Positions 55,077 to 62,558 of a stretch of 64,000 nt of DNA are shown in pieces (the first letter of the stretch is position 1; every line of letters begins with the position of its first letter). The position numbers were made by a program, and so were the translations under genes. The DNA comes from Chitinimonas sp. BJYL2. Its GTDB lineage: Bacteria; Pseudomonadota; Gammaproteobacteria; Burkholderiales; Chitinimonadaceae. The stretch spans positions 342,272 to 406,271 of the forward strand of contig NZ_JANZKW010000004.1 of the NCBI RefSeq assembly GCF_027257935.1. Direction: 5' to 3'. The notes under the pieces are model-generated. The model was not told the DNA's origin, ran no database searches, and saw only the letters and a program-made list of their open reading frames with translations.

Positions 55077-56478
55077 GAACCTGCAACACAGCCTGCTCGC
55101 CGTGACCCTCGCGGCCGCGCTGGCCGGCTGCGCCACGGCCGTGCCGCCCGCGGTCGAACTGCCGCAGCACCGCAGCGAACAAGCTGCGGTTGAGCTCGAC
55201 GCCTGGTGGACCAGCTTCAACGACCCGACGCTGACAGCACTGATCGATGAAGCCCTGGCCCACAACGCCGACGTGCAGACCGCCCTCACCGGGGTCGAGC
55301 AATCCAAGGCCACGCTGCGCGAAGCGCGCGTTGCCCTGCTGCCCGACGCCAGCCTGAGCCTCACATCGAGCCGCCAGAACCCTAGCAATGAGGTATCGCA
55401 GCCCGGCCAGGCCGGCGTAGGCAGCAACCATCGTGGCGGCATCGCCATCAGCTATGAGCTCGATCTGTGGGGCCGGGTCTGGAAAGCCAAGGACGCCGCC
55501 GCCGCCATGCTGCTGGCCAGCGAGTACGCCAAGGAAACCACGCGCGCTGCCGTGGCGGCCCAAACAGCCAAGAGCTACTTCGCCTTGCTCGCACTCGATG
55601 CCAACGAAGCCTTGCTGACGCAAACGCTGGCCACACGTGACGAATCGCTGGCGATTGCCAACGCGCGTTACAAGGTCGGTGCGATTGGCGACTACGAGCT
55701 CAAGCTCGCCGAAACCGAACGCGCCGCCGTAGCCGCCGCCCTGCCCAAGGCCCGCGCTGGCCGCGTGCAGGCCGAGGCCGCACTGGCCGTGTTGCTGGGC
55801 CGCAACCCCAAGGATGTGGTGGAAGGTCGTATCGAACGTGGCAACGGTCTGACCAAGCTGGCCGAGGCGCCGGAGATTCCGGTCGGCCTCTCGTCCGACC
55901 TGCTGCAACGCCGGCCCGACGTCAAGCGTGCCGAAGCCCAGTACGCCTACGCCGAAGCCCTGCTCGGTGAAGCCCGCCGCCGCTACTTCCCGAGCCTGTC
56001 GTTGACCGGCTTTGCCGGTGGCGAAAGCGCCTCGCTGAGCAACCTGCTCGACGCCCCGGCCCGTACCTGGAACATCGCTGCCAGCCTGCTGCAACCCATC
56101 GTGGGCATGGCACGCATCGATGCCCAGGTGGACGCCGCCAAGTCACGCAAGGAAGCCGCCGACATCGCCTATGCCCAGGCAGCCCGCGCAGCCTATGGCG
56201 ATGCCCGCGCCGCACTGGCCGGCCATCGTGGCGCACGCGAGTCGCTGGCCGCCACGCAAGTCCGTGCCGAAGCGCAAAACCGCGTGAAGGTACTGACCGA
56301 GCAGCGCTACAAAGCCGGTGTCAGCAGCTATCTGGACTTGCTCAACGCCGAACGTGATCGTCTCGCCGCCGAGCGCGATCACGTCAGTGCGCTGCAAGAC
56401 CGCGTGGATGCGCTAGTTACGGTGTACCAGGCACTCGGGGGTGGCTGGCCCGGCACCCGTGTTGCCAAGGCTGACTAA
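55066..56478 (+). CDS. Outer-membrane channel of the OprM/NodT family
   Basis: 470 residues. The lipobox LAAALAGCAT places Cys at about residue 21. Two repeated OEP domains follow, with ELDAWWTSFNDPTLTALIDEALAHNADVQTALTGVEQSKA and SYELDLWGRVWKAKDAAAA (both typical of OprM), plus QPIVGMARIDAQVDAAKSRKEAADIAYAQ later. The trimer forms the exit duct for the preceding pump. Its ATG overlaps the pump stop by 11 nt and AAGGAG lies upstream, so it is translationally coupled. Confidence 0.94.
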   Translation: MKSKNLQHSLLAVTLAAALAGCATAVPPAVELPQHRSEQAAVELDAWWTSFNDPTLTALIDEALAHNADVQTALTGVEQSKATLREARVALLPDASLSLTSSRQNPSNEVSQPGQAGVGSNHRGGIAISYELDLWGRVWKAKDAAAAMLLASEYAKETTRAAVAAQTAKSYFALLALDANEALLTQTLATRDESLAIANARYKVGAIGDYELKLAETERAAVAAALPKARAGRVQAEAALAVLLGRNPKDVVEGRIERGNGLTKLAEAPEIPVGLSSDLLQRRPDVKRAEAQYAYAEALLGEARRRYFPSLSLTGFAGGESASLSNLLDAPARTWNIAASLLQPIVGMARIDAQVDAAKSRKEAADIAYAQAARAAYGDARAALAGHRGARESLAATQVRAEAQNRVKVLTEQRYKAGVSSYLDLLNAERDRLAAERDHVSALQDRVDALVTVYQALGGGWPGTRVAKAD

Positions 56479-56497
56479 GCCACTGCAAGGCAAGATG

Positions 56498-56526
56498 AAA
56501 AGCCGCTGATTCGTCAGCGGCTTTTT
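56498..56526. terminator. Terminator of the RND operon, inside the end of the convergent gene
   Basis: 12-bp perfect stem (AAAAGCCGCTGA with TCAGCGGCTTTT) around a TTCG tetraloop, followed by a T-run. The right arm and T-run also encode the last residues and stop of the convergent solute-binding protein gene (56514). Confidence 0.9.
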
Positions 56527-57290
56527 GTTTTCTTGGCGGGCGGCGCATCCGGTAACAGGCGCTGGTAGCTGCCGTCCGCCTTCATGGCCATCAAGGCCTC
56601 ATTGAATCTGGTCAGCAGCGCCGCCGAGCCGGGCGCATCACGCGGCGCAATCAGCGCCAGCTCGGTCGCCCCCACGGGTATGGCAGACCGCTCGAAGCGG
56701 TGCTCCATGCCGTTGATTGCGAACAATGTTCTGGCCAGCAAATCCATCAGGACGATGCCATCCGCGCGGCCAGCGCTGACCATGCGGATGCAGCTATGGA
56801 TATCGTTCGGCCGTTCCAGCCGCAGCGTGCCCATGGCCACCGCTGCATCGACCTTGTCCTGCCCCACGGCTGCCCAACCGTTGGGCACACATAGCGCCTG
56901 CTTCTTGAGTGTGGTGGGCCGGTGCAGATCAAACTGCCGGCCGGGCAAGGTGAACAGATAGGACTGACTCTGGATGATGGGCGCCGAGTACAGGAACACC
57001 TTTTCACGCTCCGCCGTGCGGATATACGGAAACGTAGCCTGATACTTGCCTGCCAGCGTGGCGGCATAGCCCCGCTTCCAGGGCAGCACTTCAATCTGGC
57101 TGGCCTCCCCCATGCGTGCGAAAACCGCCTTGACTATCTGCACGGTCAAGCCACCACCGGGTTCAGCCTCATCGGCAAAGGGGGGGTAAGCCGTACCAGT
57201 TGCCAGCAATACCGGCGCCGCGGTCGCCAACACAGGGCAAAACAGACAGAGTGCAGCAAGATAAAGACGGGTAGAGAAGCAGGCGGGCAT
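56514..57290 (-). CDS. Orphan periplasmic solute-binding protein (family 3)
   Basis: 258 residues: signal peptide (about 1-23, ATAAP), then PBPb: LLATGTAYPPFADEAEPGGGLTVQIVKAVFARMG, WKRGYAATLAGKYQATFPYIRTAERE. Third such orphan in the window, with no permease adjacent. The C-terminal basic KKTKSR is encoded by the right arm of the terminator of the neighbouring efflux operon. ATG at 57288-57290 chosen at the start of the signal peptide. Confidence 0.85.
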   Translation of the reverse strand: MPACFSTRLYLAALCLFCPVLATAAPVLLATGTAYPPFADEAEPGGGLTVQIVKAVFARMGEASQIEVLPWKRGYAATLAGKYQATFPYIRTAEREKVFLYSAPIIQSQSYLFTLPGRQFDLHRPTTLKKQALCVPNGWAAVGQDKVDAAVAMGTLRLERPNDIHSCIRMVSAGRADGIVLMDLLARTLFAINGMEHRFERSAIPVGATELALIAPRDAPGSAALLTRFNEALMAMKADGSYQRLLPDAPPAKKTKSR

Positions 57291-57427
57291 GCATCGTTCT
57301 AGCAAGTCGCGCCGCCCTGAACAAGCGCGCCATGTCATGGGGCCTGCAAAGCATCAGCAGCGCGTCATGGAAACCCGCAGCAACGCGACAACTATCTCGC
57401 GCGCGTGCACAGGTCCGGGCACACCAG

Positions 57428-57460
57428 GAAAAGGCCCCGGAGAACATGGCGCCGGGGCCT
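57428..57460 (-). terminator. Terminator of pmbA
   Basis: On the minus strand a 9-bp stem, AGGCCCCGG (57432-57440) with CCGGGGCCT (57452-57460), and an 11-nt loop, followed by TTTT. It begins 22 bp after the pmbA stop. Confidence 0.7.
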
Positions 57461-57481
57461 CGCGGGTTTGCTGGGGCCGGC

Positions 57482-58831
57482 CTACTCGCCGGCCACCGTC
57501 ATCCGTTCAATCAGGATCGACCCCACGCGCTTGCTGCCCCGCGTTTCCACATCCGAACCGATGGCCACGATGGACTGGTACATCTCCTTGAGATTACCCG
57601 CGATGGTGATCTCCTCCACCGGCCAGGCAATCTGCCCGTTCTCGACCCAGAATCCGGCCGCGCCGCGCGAGTAGTCACCCGTAATACCGTTGACACCCTG
57701 CCCCAACAGCTCGGTCACGTACAGACCCGTACCCAGCCGCTGCAACATATCGGTCAGATCACCCGCCGTCGGGGTCACGATCAGATTGTGGTTGCCGCCC
57801 GCATTGCCCGTACTTTGCAAACCCAGCTTGCGTGCCGAGTAGCTACCCAGGAACCAGCCATTGAGCACCCCATCGGTAACGATATCGCGGCGTACACAGG
57901 CCACGCCCTCGGCATCGAAACTCGAACTGCCGAAACCGCGCGGTACGAACGGGTCTTCCACAATCTGCACCAGCGGCGAAAACACCGGCTTGCCCAGTGC
58001 ATCGAGCAGGAAGCTCGCCTTGCGATACAGGCTGCCACCCGACGCCGCCGACACAAAGTGGCTGATCAGTCCTGTCGCCAGGCTGGCATCGAACAGGATC
58101 GGGTAGTCCCCCGTCTTTACACGCCGTGCATTCAGCCTCGCCACGGTACGCTCACCCGCACGACGGCCGATGCTGGCCGCATCCTCCAGATCTGCCGCGG
58201 CACGCGCCATGCTGTACCAGTAATCACGCTGCATGGCCTCGTCTTGCTGCGCAATCACTGTCGCCGCAATCGACTGACGCGAACTGCGGTTCACGCCCAC
58301 AAAGCCGTGCGAGTTGGCATACACAGATTGCCCGATATGGGCCGACACACTGCCCCCCTCGGAGTTGCGGATACGCGCATCCACGGCCATGGCGGCAGAC
58401 TCAGCCGTACGCGCCAACTCAATGGCCGCCTCTACCGGCAAATCCCAGGGGTGGTAAAGATCCAGATCGGGGAACGCCGTGGCCAAACGGGCCGGGTCCG
58501 CCAATCCCGAGGCACTGTCTTCCGCGGTATTGCGGGCAATCGCCAGCGCTGCACTAACCGTCTGCGCCAATGCCGCTGGCGAAAAGTCCGATGTCGACGC
58601 ATGCCCCTTGCGCAGCCCCGAATACACGGTCAGCGCCACGCCCTTGTCGCGGTTGTATTCAATGGTTTCAACCTCGCCCAAGCGCACCGTCACACTCTGA
58701 CCCACACTCTCGGATACATCCACCTCGGCACTGGTCGCCCCCTGCTTACGGGCCTCGGCCAGGATCGATTCGGCCAGCGCACTGAGTGCATCAGGGGCAT
58801 GGGAAAAACCGGCATCGCGGGAAACGGTCAC
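57482..58831 (-). CDS. pmbA: Metalloprotease PmbA (TldE)
   Basis: 449 residues from the GTG at 58829-58831. PmbA works with TldD to mature peptides such as microcin and to degrade CcdA; it has no metal site itself. Family segments: VRLGEVETIEYNRDKGVALTVYSGLRKGHASTSD, FSPLVQIVEDPFVPRGFGSSSFDAEGVACVRRDIVTDGVLNGWFLGSYSARKLG, GTGLYVTELLGQGVNGITGDYSRGAAGFWVENGQI. The frame is open to an ATG at 58936, only 20 bp from the divergent yjgA start, which would leave no promoter room. I therefore prefer the GTG, which also gives the usual family length; the start remains uncertain. Confidence 0.9.
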   Translation of the reverse strand: MTVSRDAGFSHAPDALSALAESILAEARKQGATSAEVDVSESVGQSVTVRLGEVETIEYNRDKGVALTVYSGLRKGHASTSDFSPAALAQTVSAALAIARNTAEDSASGLADPARLATAFPDLDLYHPWDLPVEAAIELARTAESAAMAVDARIRNSEGGSVSAHIGQSVYANSHGFVGVNRSSRQSIAATVIAQQDEAMQRDYWYSMARAAADLEDAASIGRRAGERTVARLNARRVKTGDYPILFDASLATGLISHFVSAASGGSLYRKASFLLDALGKPVFSPLVQIVEDPFVPRGFGSSSFDAEGVACVRRDIVTDGVLNGWFLGSYSARKLGLQSTGNAGGNHNLIVTPTAGDLTDMLQRLGTGLYVTELLGQGVNGITGDYSRGAAGFWVENGQIAWPVEEITIAGNLKEMYQSIVAIGSDVETRGSKRVGSILIERMTVAGE

Positions 58832-58956
58832 AGGCTTGTACTCGGCAAAGTAGATAAGCGGCGCAACAAACGCACCAGCAAAAAACCGCACGCCAAAGGG
58901 GCGGCGATTGGGGTCGTCCGTTATCATATCAGTCAACCTACAGACGGACGGACACC

Positions 58957-59574
58957 ATGGCCCGCAAGCACCACCACGACGAGCCCGAAGACGATTTCAT
59001 CGACACCGCCCCCGAGGCAGATTACGGCGATGAAGAAGAAGTCGACATCATCAGCAAATCGCAACTCAAGCGCGACTCGGAAGCCCTGCAGGCCCTGGGC
59101 GTGGCACTGATCGACGTTCCCACCAGTGCGCTGGCCAAACTCGACCTGCCCGAAGAACTGGTCTCCGCGATCAAGCTCGCGCAAAAAATCACCAGCAACA
59201 GCGCCATCAAACGCCAGCGCCAATACATCGGCAAGCTGATGCGCCAAATCGACCCGGCACCGATCCAGGCCCTGTTGGCAGACCTGCGTGGCGACAACGA
59301 TCGCAAGACCGCTTGGCTACATCAGGTCGAACGTACCCGAGACGAACTCCTGGCCGACGACAAAGGCGTCGCCGAACTGATCAACACCTTCCCCCACATC
59401 GATATCCAGCAGCTACGCCAGCTGGTCCGCAACGCCCGTGCCGAGCGTGCAGCCCAGAAACCACCCAAGCACTATCGCGCCCTGTTCCAGTTCATCAAAA
59501 CGCTGTACCCCGAACCCAGTCTGGTGCCAGAAAGCGAAGCTGCCGATGAAGAAGCGGATGAGGACAAGGCATGA
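58957..59574 (+). CDS. yjgA: Ribosome biogenesis factor YjgA (DUF615)
   Basis: 205 residues: acidic N-terminus (HHHDEPEDDFIDTAPEADYGDEEEVDIISKSQLKRDS) and DUF615 core (EALQALGVALIDVPTSALAKLDLPEELVSAIKLAQKITSN, RQRQYIGKLMRQIDPAPIQ). It joins late steps of 50S subunit assembly and may bind RNA. Divergent from pmbA, as in many proteobacteria. Confidence 0.95.
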   Translation: MARKHHHDEPEDDFIDTAPEADYGDEEEVDIISKSQLKRDSEALQALGVALIDVPTSALAKLDLPEELVSAIKLAQKITSNSAIKRQRQYIGKLMRQIDPAPIQALLADLRGDNDRKTAWLHQVERTRDELLADDKGVAELINTFPHIDIQQLRQLVRNARAERAAQKPPKHYRALFQFIKTLYPEPSLVPESEAADEEADEDKA

Positions 59575-60140
59575 CCACCACGCTGCGTATCGGCCTTGTC
59601 TCCGTGAGTGATCGCGCCAGCCAGGGCATCTACGAAGACAAAGGCCTGCCAAGCCTGCGCGACTGGCTCGCTAGCGCAATCAGCACCCCGTATGAACTGA
59701 TCGAGCGGCTTATCCCTGACGAGCAGGCGCAAATCGAAACCACCCTCAAAACCTTGGTCGATGACGAGGGCTGCGGCCTCGTCCTCACCACCGGAGGCAC
59801 CGGCCCAGCCCCCCGCGACGTCACCCCCGACGCCACCTTGGCCATTGCCGACCGAGACATGCCCGGCTTCGGTGAACAAATGCGCCAGATCAGCCTGCGC
59901 TTCGTCCCCACCGCCATCCTCTCCCGCCAAGTCGGCGTCATCCGCAAACAAAGCCTGATCCTCAATCTCCCGGGCCAACCCAAAGCCATCCGCGAAACCC
60001 TGGAAGGTCTCAAGGACAGCGGAGGCAATCTCATCGTCCCCGGCATCTTCGCCGCCGTCCCCTATTGCTTGGACCTCATCGGCGCAGCGCATCTCGACAC
60101 ACACGAACAAGTCATCAAAGCCTTCCGCCCGAAGCGCTAA
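59571..60140 (+). CDS. mog: Molybdopterin adenylyltransferase
   Basis: 189 residues: VSVSDRASQGIYEDKGLPSLRDWL, VLTTGGTGPAPRDVTPDATLAIADRDMPGFGEQMRQISL, SFLPTAILSRQ-like FVPTAILSRQVGVIRKQSLILNLPGQP. It adenylates molybdopterin before molybdenum insertion. The ATG overlaps the yjgA stop (ATGA). Last gene before the cassette array. Confidence 0.95.
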   Translation: MTTTLRIGLVSVSDRASQGIYEDKGLPSLRDWLASAISTPYELIERLIPDEQAQIETTLKTLVDDEGCGLVLTTGGTGPAPRDVTPDATLAIADRDMPGFGEQMRQISLRFVPTAILSRQVGVIRKQSLILNLPGQPKAIRETLEGLKDSGGNLIVPGIFAAVPYCLDLIGAAHLDTHEQVIKAFRPKR

Positions 60141-60267
60141 ATAAGTCCGTTGAATACCCAAGACTTCACCCATTTGGGCTATGACAAGCGACAGCTCACC
60201 GCGCTACGCTTGCAAGCACATCATGCCCACAGCACTCCACGCATGCCGCGACGCTTTCCCCCACCCC

Positions 60268-60402
60268 ATTAGGATGCCTAACATGCAACAGAAAGGCGCA
60301 CGCCAAGGCCACACAAGGGGAAGTCGTCTGTATGAGGGTCATGTTAGGCATCACGGCGACGTGATTGATCACGTCAATTAGGATGTCTACTTAACGTTAG
60401 GG
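60268..60402. other. Junction of chromosome and cassette array: attI-like or degenerate attC sequences
   Basis: Between mog and the first cassette gene lies a dense group of symmetric sequences. ATGCCTAACATG (60274-60285) and CATGTTAGGCAT (60340-60351) are perfect complements holding classical attC core boxes GCCTAAC and GTTAGGC, 74 nt end to end. An 18-bp palindrome has arms GACGTGAT and ATCACGTC (60358-60375). ATTAGGATG occurs at 60268 and 60377. AACGTTAGGG (60393-60402) matches the ends of the real attC sites and precedes the first cassette gene. It may be an attI, or a decayed first attC. Confidence 0.55.
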
Positions 60403-60408
60403 CCCTAC

Positions 60409-60681
60409 ATGGCAACATCAACGCTTCCCTCAGAGGAACAAAGAATTGCTCTGTGCGACTTGATGCATAACGCATTTGTCGAGCTGAGATATCTTGAAGG
60501 TGATCAAGCTCATGATCTGGCTTATGCATTTCACAATCTTCCCAAAGAAATATATGGATGGGGAAGCTGGAGTAGTGAGGGGTTAATTGCCAGATTGCGG
60601 TATTACCAAACTAAGCATCAGGGAAATATAGGGTTTAACTATGTCGAAGCTGCAGAAAAAATCTTCACGCCCGGCCCCTAA
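60409..60681 (+). CDS. Cassette 1: small protein of unknown function
   Basis: 90 residues, probably cytosolic. Two helical segments (QRIALCDLMHNAFVELRYL and AHDLAYAFHNLPKEIYG) are followed by an aromatic patch (WGWGSWSS-like GWGSWSSEG) and a basic helix (LIARLRYYQTKH). No family recognised. No Shine-Dalgarno: the ATG is 13 nt after the recombination core. The stop TAA is the beginning of the following attC. Confidence 0.7.
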   Translation: MATSTLPSEEQRIALCDLMHNAFVELRYLEGDQAHDLAYAFHNLPKEIYGWGSWSSEGLIARLRYYQTKHQGNIGFNYVEAAEKIFTPGP

Positions 60682-60771
60682 CCTTTCGGTCAACGTGACA
60701 GCCCAAAGCTGCGCTTTGGGTTCCCTCCGCTGCTTCGCAGCTCCGGCTGCACGTTACCTCCAACGTTAGAC
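60676..60771 (+). other. attC site 1 (96 nt)
   Basis: Core boxes CCCTAAC (60676-60682) and GTTAGAC (60765-60771). Inner stem: AACGTG-A-CAGCC pairs with GGCTGCACGTT, leaving one extrahelical A. A 6-8 bp hairpin CAAAGC-TGC-GCTTTG and terminal hairpin GCTGC-TTC-GCAGC lie inside. Confidence 0.93.
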
Positions 60772-60776
60772 AAGCC

Positions 60777-62057
60777 ATGCCAATCTGCAGCTACTGCGAC
60801 CAAGACAAAGCAGCCACTCGGGAACACATAATTCCAAGTTGGTATTACCAGCATGACCCTAGCCCGGACGATGTTGGTTTCATGGAGAGGGCTAAGGGAA
60901 AAATTGTTAAAACGGAACTCGTCATAAGAGACGTTTGTGGTGATTGCAACAATGGTTCGCTATCCGAACTTGACGCTTATGGCAAGGAGCTATTCCTTTC
61001 ACATCTAGCCCGATACGTCTTCAAAGACTCGAGCGAATCTCTTTGTTATGATTATGAAAGACTTGTCAGGTGGCTTCTAAAGATTTCGTATAACTCCGCC
61101 AGAGCGCACGATAGCGACACAGAAATTCTCGCGCAGTACAAGAAAATTATACTGGGCGAGCAGGCCCTTCCTGCGAGCGTGATTCTGCGACTAAGAACAA
61201 TAGCTCCCGCTACACACGGCGTGTATGCCGTATTTCCAGCAAACAAAGACTCTGTAATCGCGGATCGTCCTGCATGGTTCCGGGTGGGAGTTTTTCGCGT
61301 CAAAAAATTTGACAGCATGTACTGGGCGTTTCGCCATATAACAATCAATTCATACAGCTTTCTTCTGTACGTTCCAGATCTTTCTTCTTCGCATGCATCA
61401 TCAGAGGCAGACTCGCTAATGAGTGCAGTAGCGGCAGAGAACGACGGCTCGATTCTCATCAACTCGACAGGGAGGCTCGTCGTTCCAGAGCCAAGAATCG
61501 ATTCTATTAGCTTCAACATGAATCACATAGGTCAATTTCCGATCACTTACAAAGTTGTCGAAAGCAATGTAATAAAAACAGCATTGGATAACCAATTCGG
61601 ACTCGTCAATTATTGGATCGACCGAAAGGACATTGAAGAGCAGAACATTTCCAACGCGCTAGCGTTCCTAAATGATCTGACTTCCTCTAGGGAAGTCTGC
61701 ATGGGCCTAAAGGAAAGGCTCGAATTATCGGTACACGGTTACAATGATGACTCAAGAGAAATATATGAGATTCCGGAGGTCATAGCATTTTTGAGAGCTT
61801 TGAATGAAGCTTGGCCCTATTGGATGCTCTTTCAGCACCCAGAGTTCACGTGGTTACAGGTCATGGCTGTTTGCCTTTGCAGCCCAACCCGGACTAAAGA
61901 TGGCAAAGTTGCTTTTGATCATGAAGAGATGTCCGAGCTTATGACAAAGTGGTTCTGCTCACTGAACGAACTTTGCCACAAGTTTGCAATAAGCCTGACC
62001 GTGAACAAAAGAGTTTCCGCGCAAGCTCAAAGTATTCTTACAAAAGGGCTTGTCTAA
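60777..62057 (+). CDS. Cassette 2: HNH-type zinc-knuckle nuclease-like protein
   Basis: 426 residues. The N-terminus has CSYC (C4, C7), EHIIP with His17, and CGDCNNGSLSELD (C54, C57), the arrangement of HNH endonucleases carrying a Cys4 zinc site. The remaining ~360 residues match no family I know and may recognise a substrate or partner; they include an aspartate- and Trp-containing central domain and a Cys-containing C-terminus (FCSLNELCHKFAISL). Larger than most cassette genes. HNH proteins act in restriction, phage defence and mobile elements; an anti-phage role is inference. ATG 6 nt after the core, no Shine-Dalgarno. The stop lies inside attC2. Confidence 0.75.
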   Translation: MPICSYCDQDKAATREHIIPSWYYQHDPSPDDVGFMERAKGKIVKTELVIRDVCGDCNNGSLSELDAYGKELFLSHLARYVFKDSSESLCYDYERLVRWLLKISYNSARAHDSDTEILAQYKKIILGEQALPASVILRLRTIAPATHGVYAVFPANKDSVIADRPAWFRVGVFRVKKFDSMYWAFRHITINSYSFLLYVPDLSSSHASSEADSLMSAVAAENDGSILINSTGRLVVPEPRIDSISFNMNHIGQFPITYKVVESNVIKTALDNQFGLVNYWIDRKDIEEQNISNALAFLNDLTSSREVCMGLKERLELSVHGYNDDSREIYEIPEVIAFLRALNEAWPYWMLFQHPEFTWLQVMAVCLCSPTRTKDGKVAFDHEEMSELMTKWFCSLNELCHKFAISLTVNKRVSAQAQSILTKGLV

Positions 62058-62111
62058 CAATTCATTCAAGCCGACGCCGCTTCGCGGCGCAGCTTAATTC
62101 AGACGTTAGAG
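62052..62111 (+). other. attC site 2 (60 nt, different family)
   Basis: Core boxes GTCTAAC (62052-62058) and GTTAGAG (62105-62111). Body is AATTCATTCAAGCCGACGCC then a GCTTCGCGGC stem region, closely resembling the classical 60-nt attC of mobile-integron resistance cassettes. Unlike the other four sites. Confidence 0.93.
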
Positions 62112-62118
62112 CGCTCGC

Positions 62119-62448
62119 ATGCCAACCGAAGTCATCACTGAATTCACGCTAGTTGGTCAGCGACCTGGCGAGGCTGAATTCCCAGTTCATCTGACGATCA
62201 CGAAGCCAATTCCTAGTGAGAAAATGTCTCCGGCTTGGGAATGCTCCATTTCCGCCGCCCAGCTCTGGGAAACACCTTTTACAATTTACGGTGAAGATTC
62301 ATTTCAAGCACTTTGCTTAGCGTGCAGACATTCTGTTCAAATTCTTGATTCATTCACTGCTCATCGCGGCACACTCAAATATCCAAGCGGCGAATCGTTC
62401 GAGGCTGGCGTTTTCGGGTTTAAATTGCTGGGTGGCAATGCACCATGA
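62119..62448 (+). CDS. Cassette 3: small protein, DUF6968-like
   Basis: 109 residues. The pattern (IGKP-like KPIPSE, W-C core in AWECSISAAQLWETPFTIYG, then EDSFQALCLACRHSVQIL) resembles a family of small integron-cassette and bacterial proteins annotated DUF6968; the match is from memory and tentative. No signal peptide. The ATG is 7 nt after the core and lacks a Shine-Dalgarno. Confidence 0.65.
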   Translation: MPTEVITEFTLVGQRPGEAEFPVHLTITKPIPSEKMSPAWECSISAAQLWETPFTIYGEDSFQALCLACRHSVQILDSFTAHRGTLKYPSGESFEAGVFGFKLLGGNAP

Positions 62449-62455
62449 CACAGCG

Positions 62456-62551
62456 CTCTAACCTTTCGGTCAACGTGACGGCCCAAAGCTGCGCTTTGGG
62501 TTCCCTCCACGCCTGCGGCGTTCCGGCCGCACGTTACCTCCAACGTTAGGA
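62456..62551 (+). other. attC site 3 (96 nt)
   Basis: Core boxes CTCTAAC (62456-62462) and GTTAGGA (62545-62551). Inner stem AACGTG-A-CGGCC with GGCCGCACGTT; terminal hairpin ACGCC-TGC-GGCGT; shared CAAAGC-TGC-GCTTTG hairpin. R' plus AATT doubles as AGGA before the next gene. Confidence 0.93.
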
Positions 62552-62558
62552 ATTACCG

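Noticed and set aside
60181..60381. 66-residue frame between mog and the first cassette
   Set aside because: Passes through the palindromic junction and lacks family features; explained better as recombination-site DNA.
60141..60408. Integron integrase remnant left of the array
   Set aside because: No frame on either strand carries tyrosine-recombinase or IntI-specific residues.
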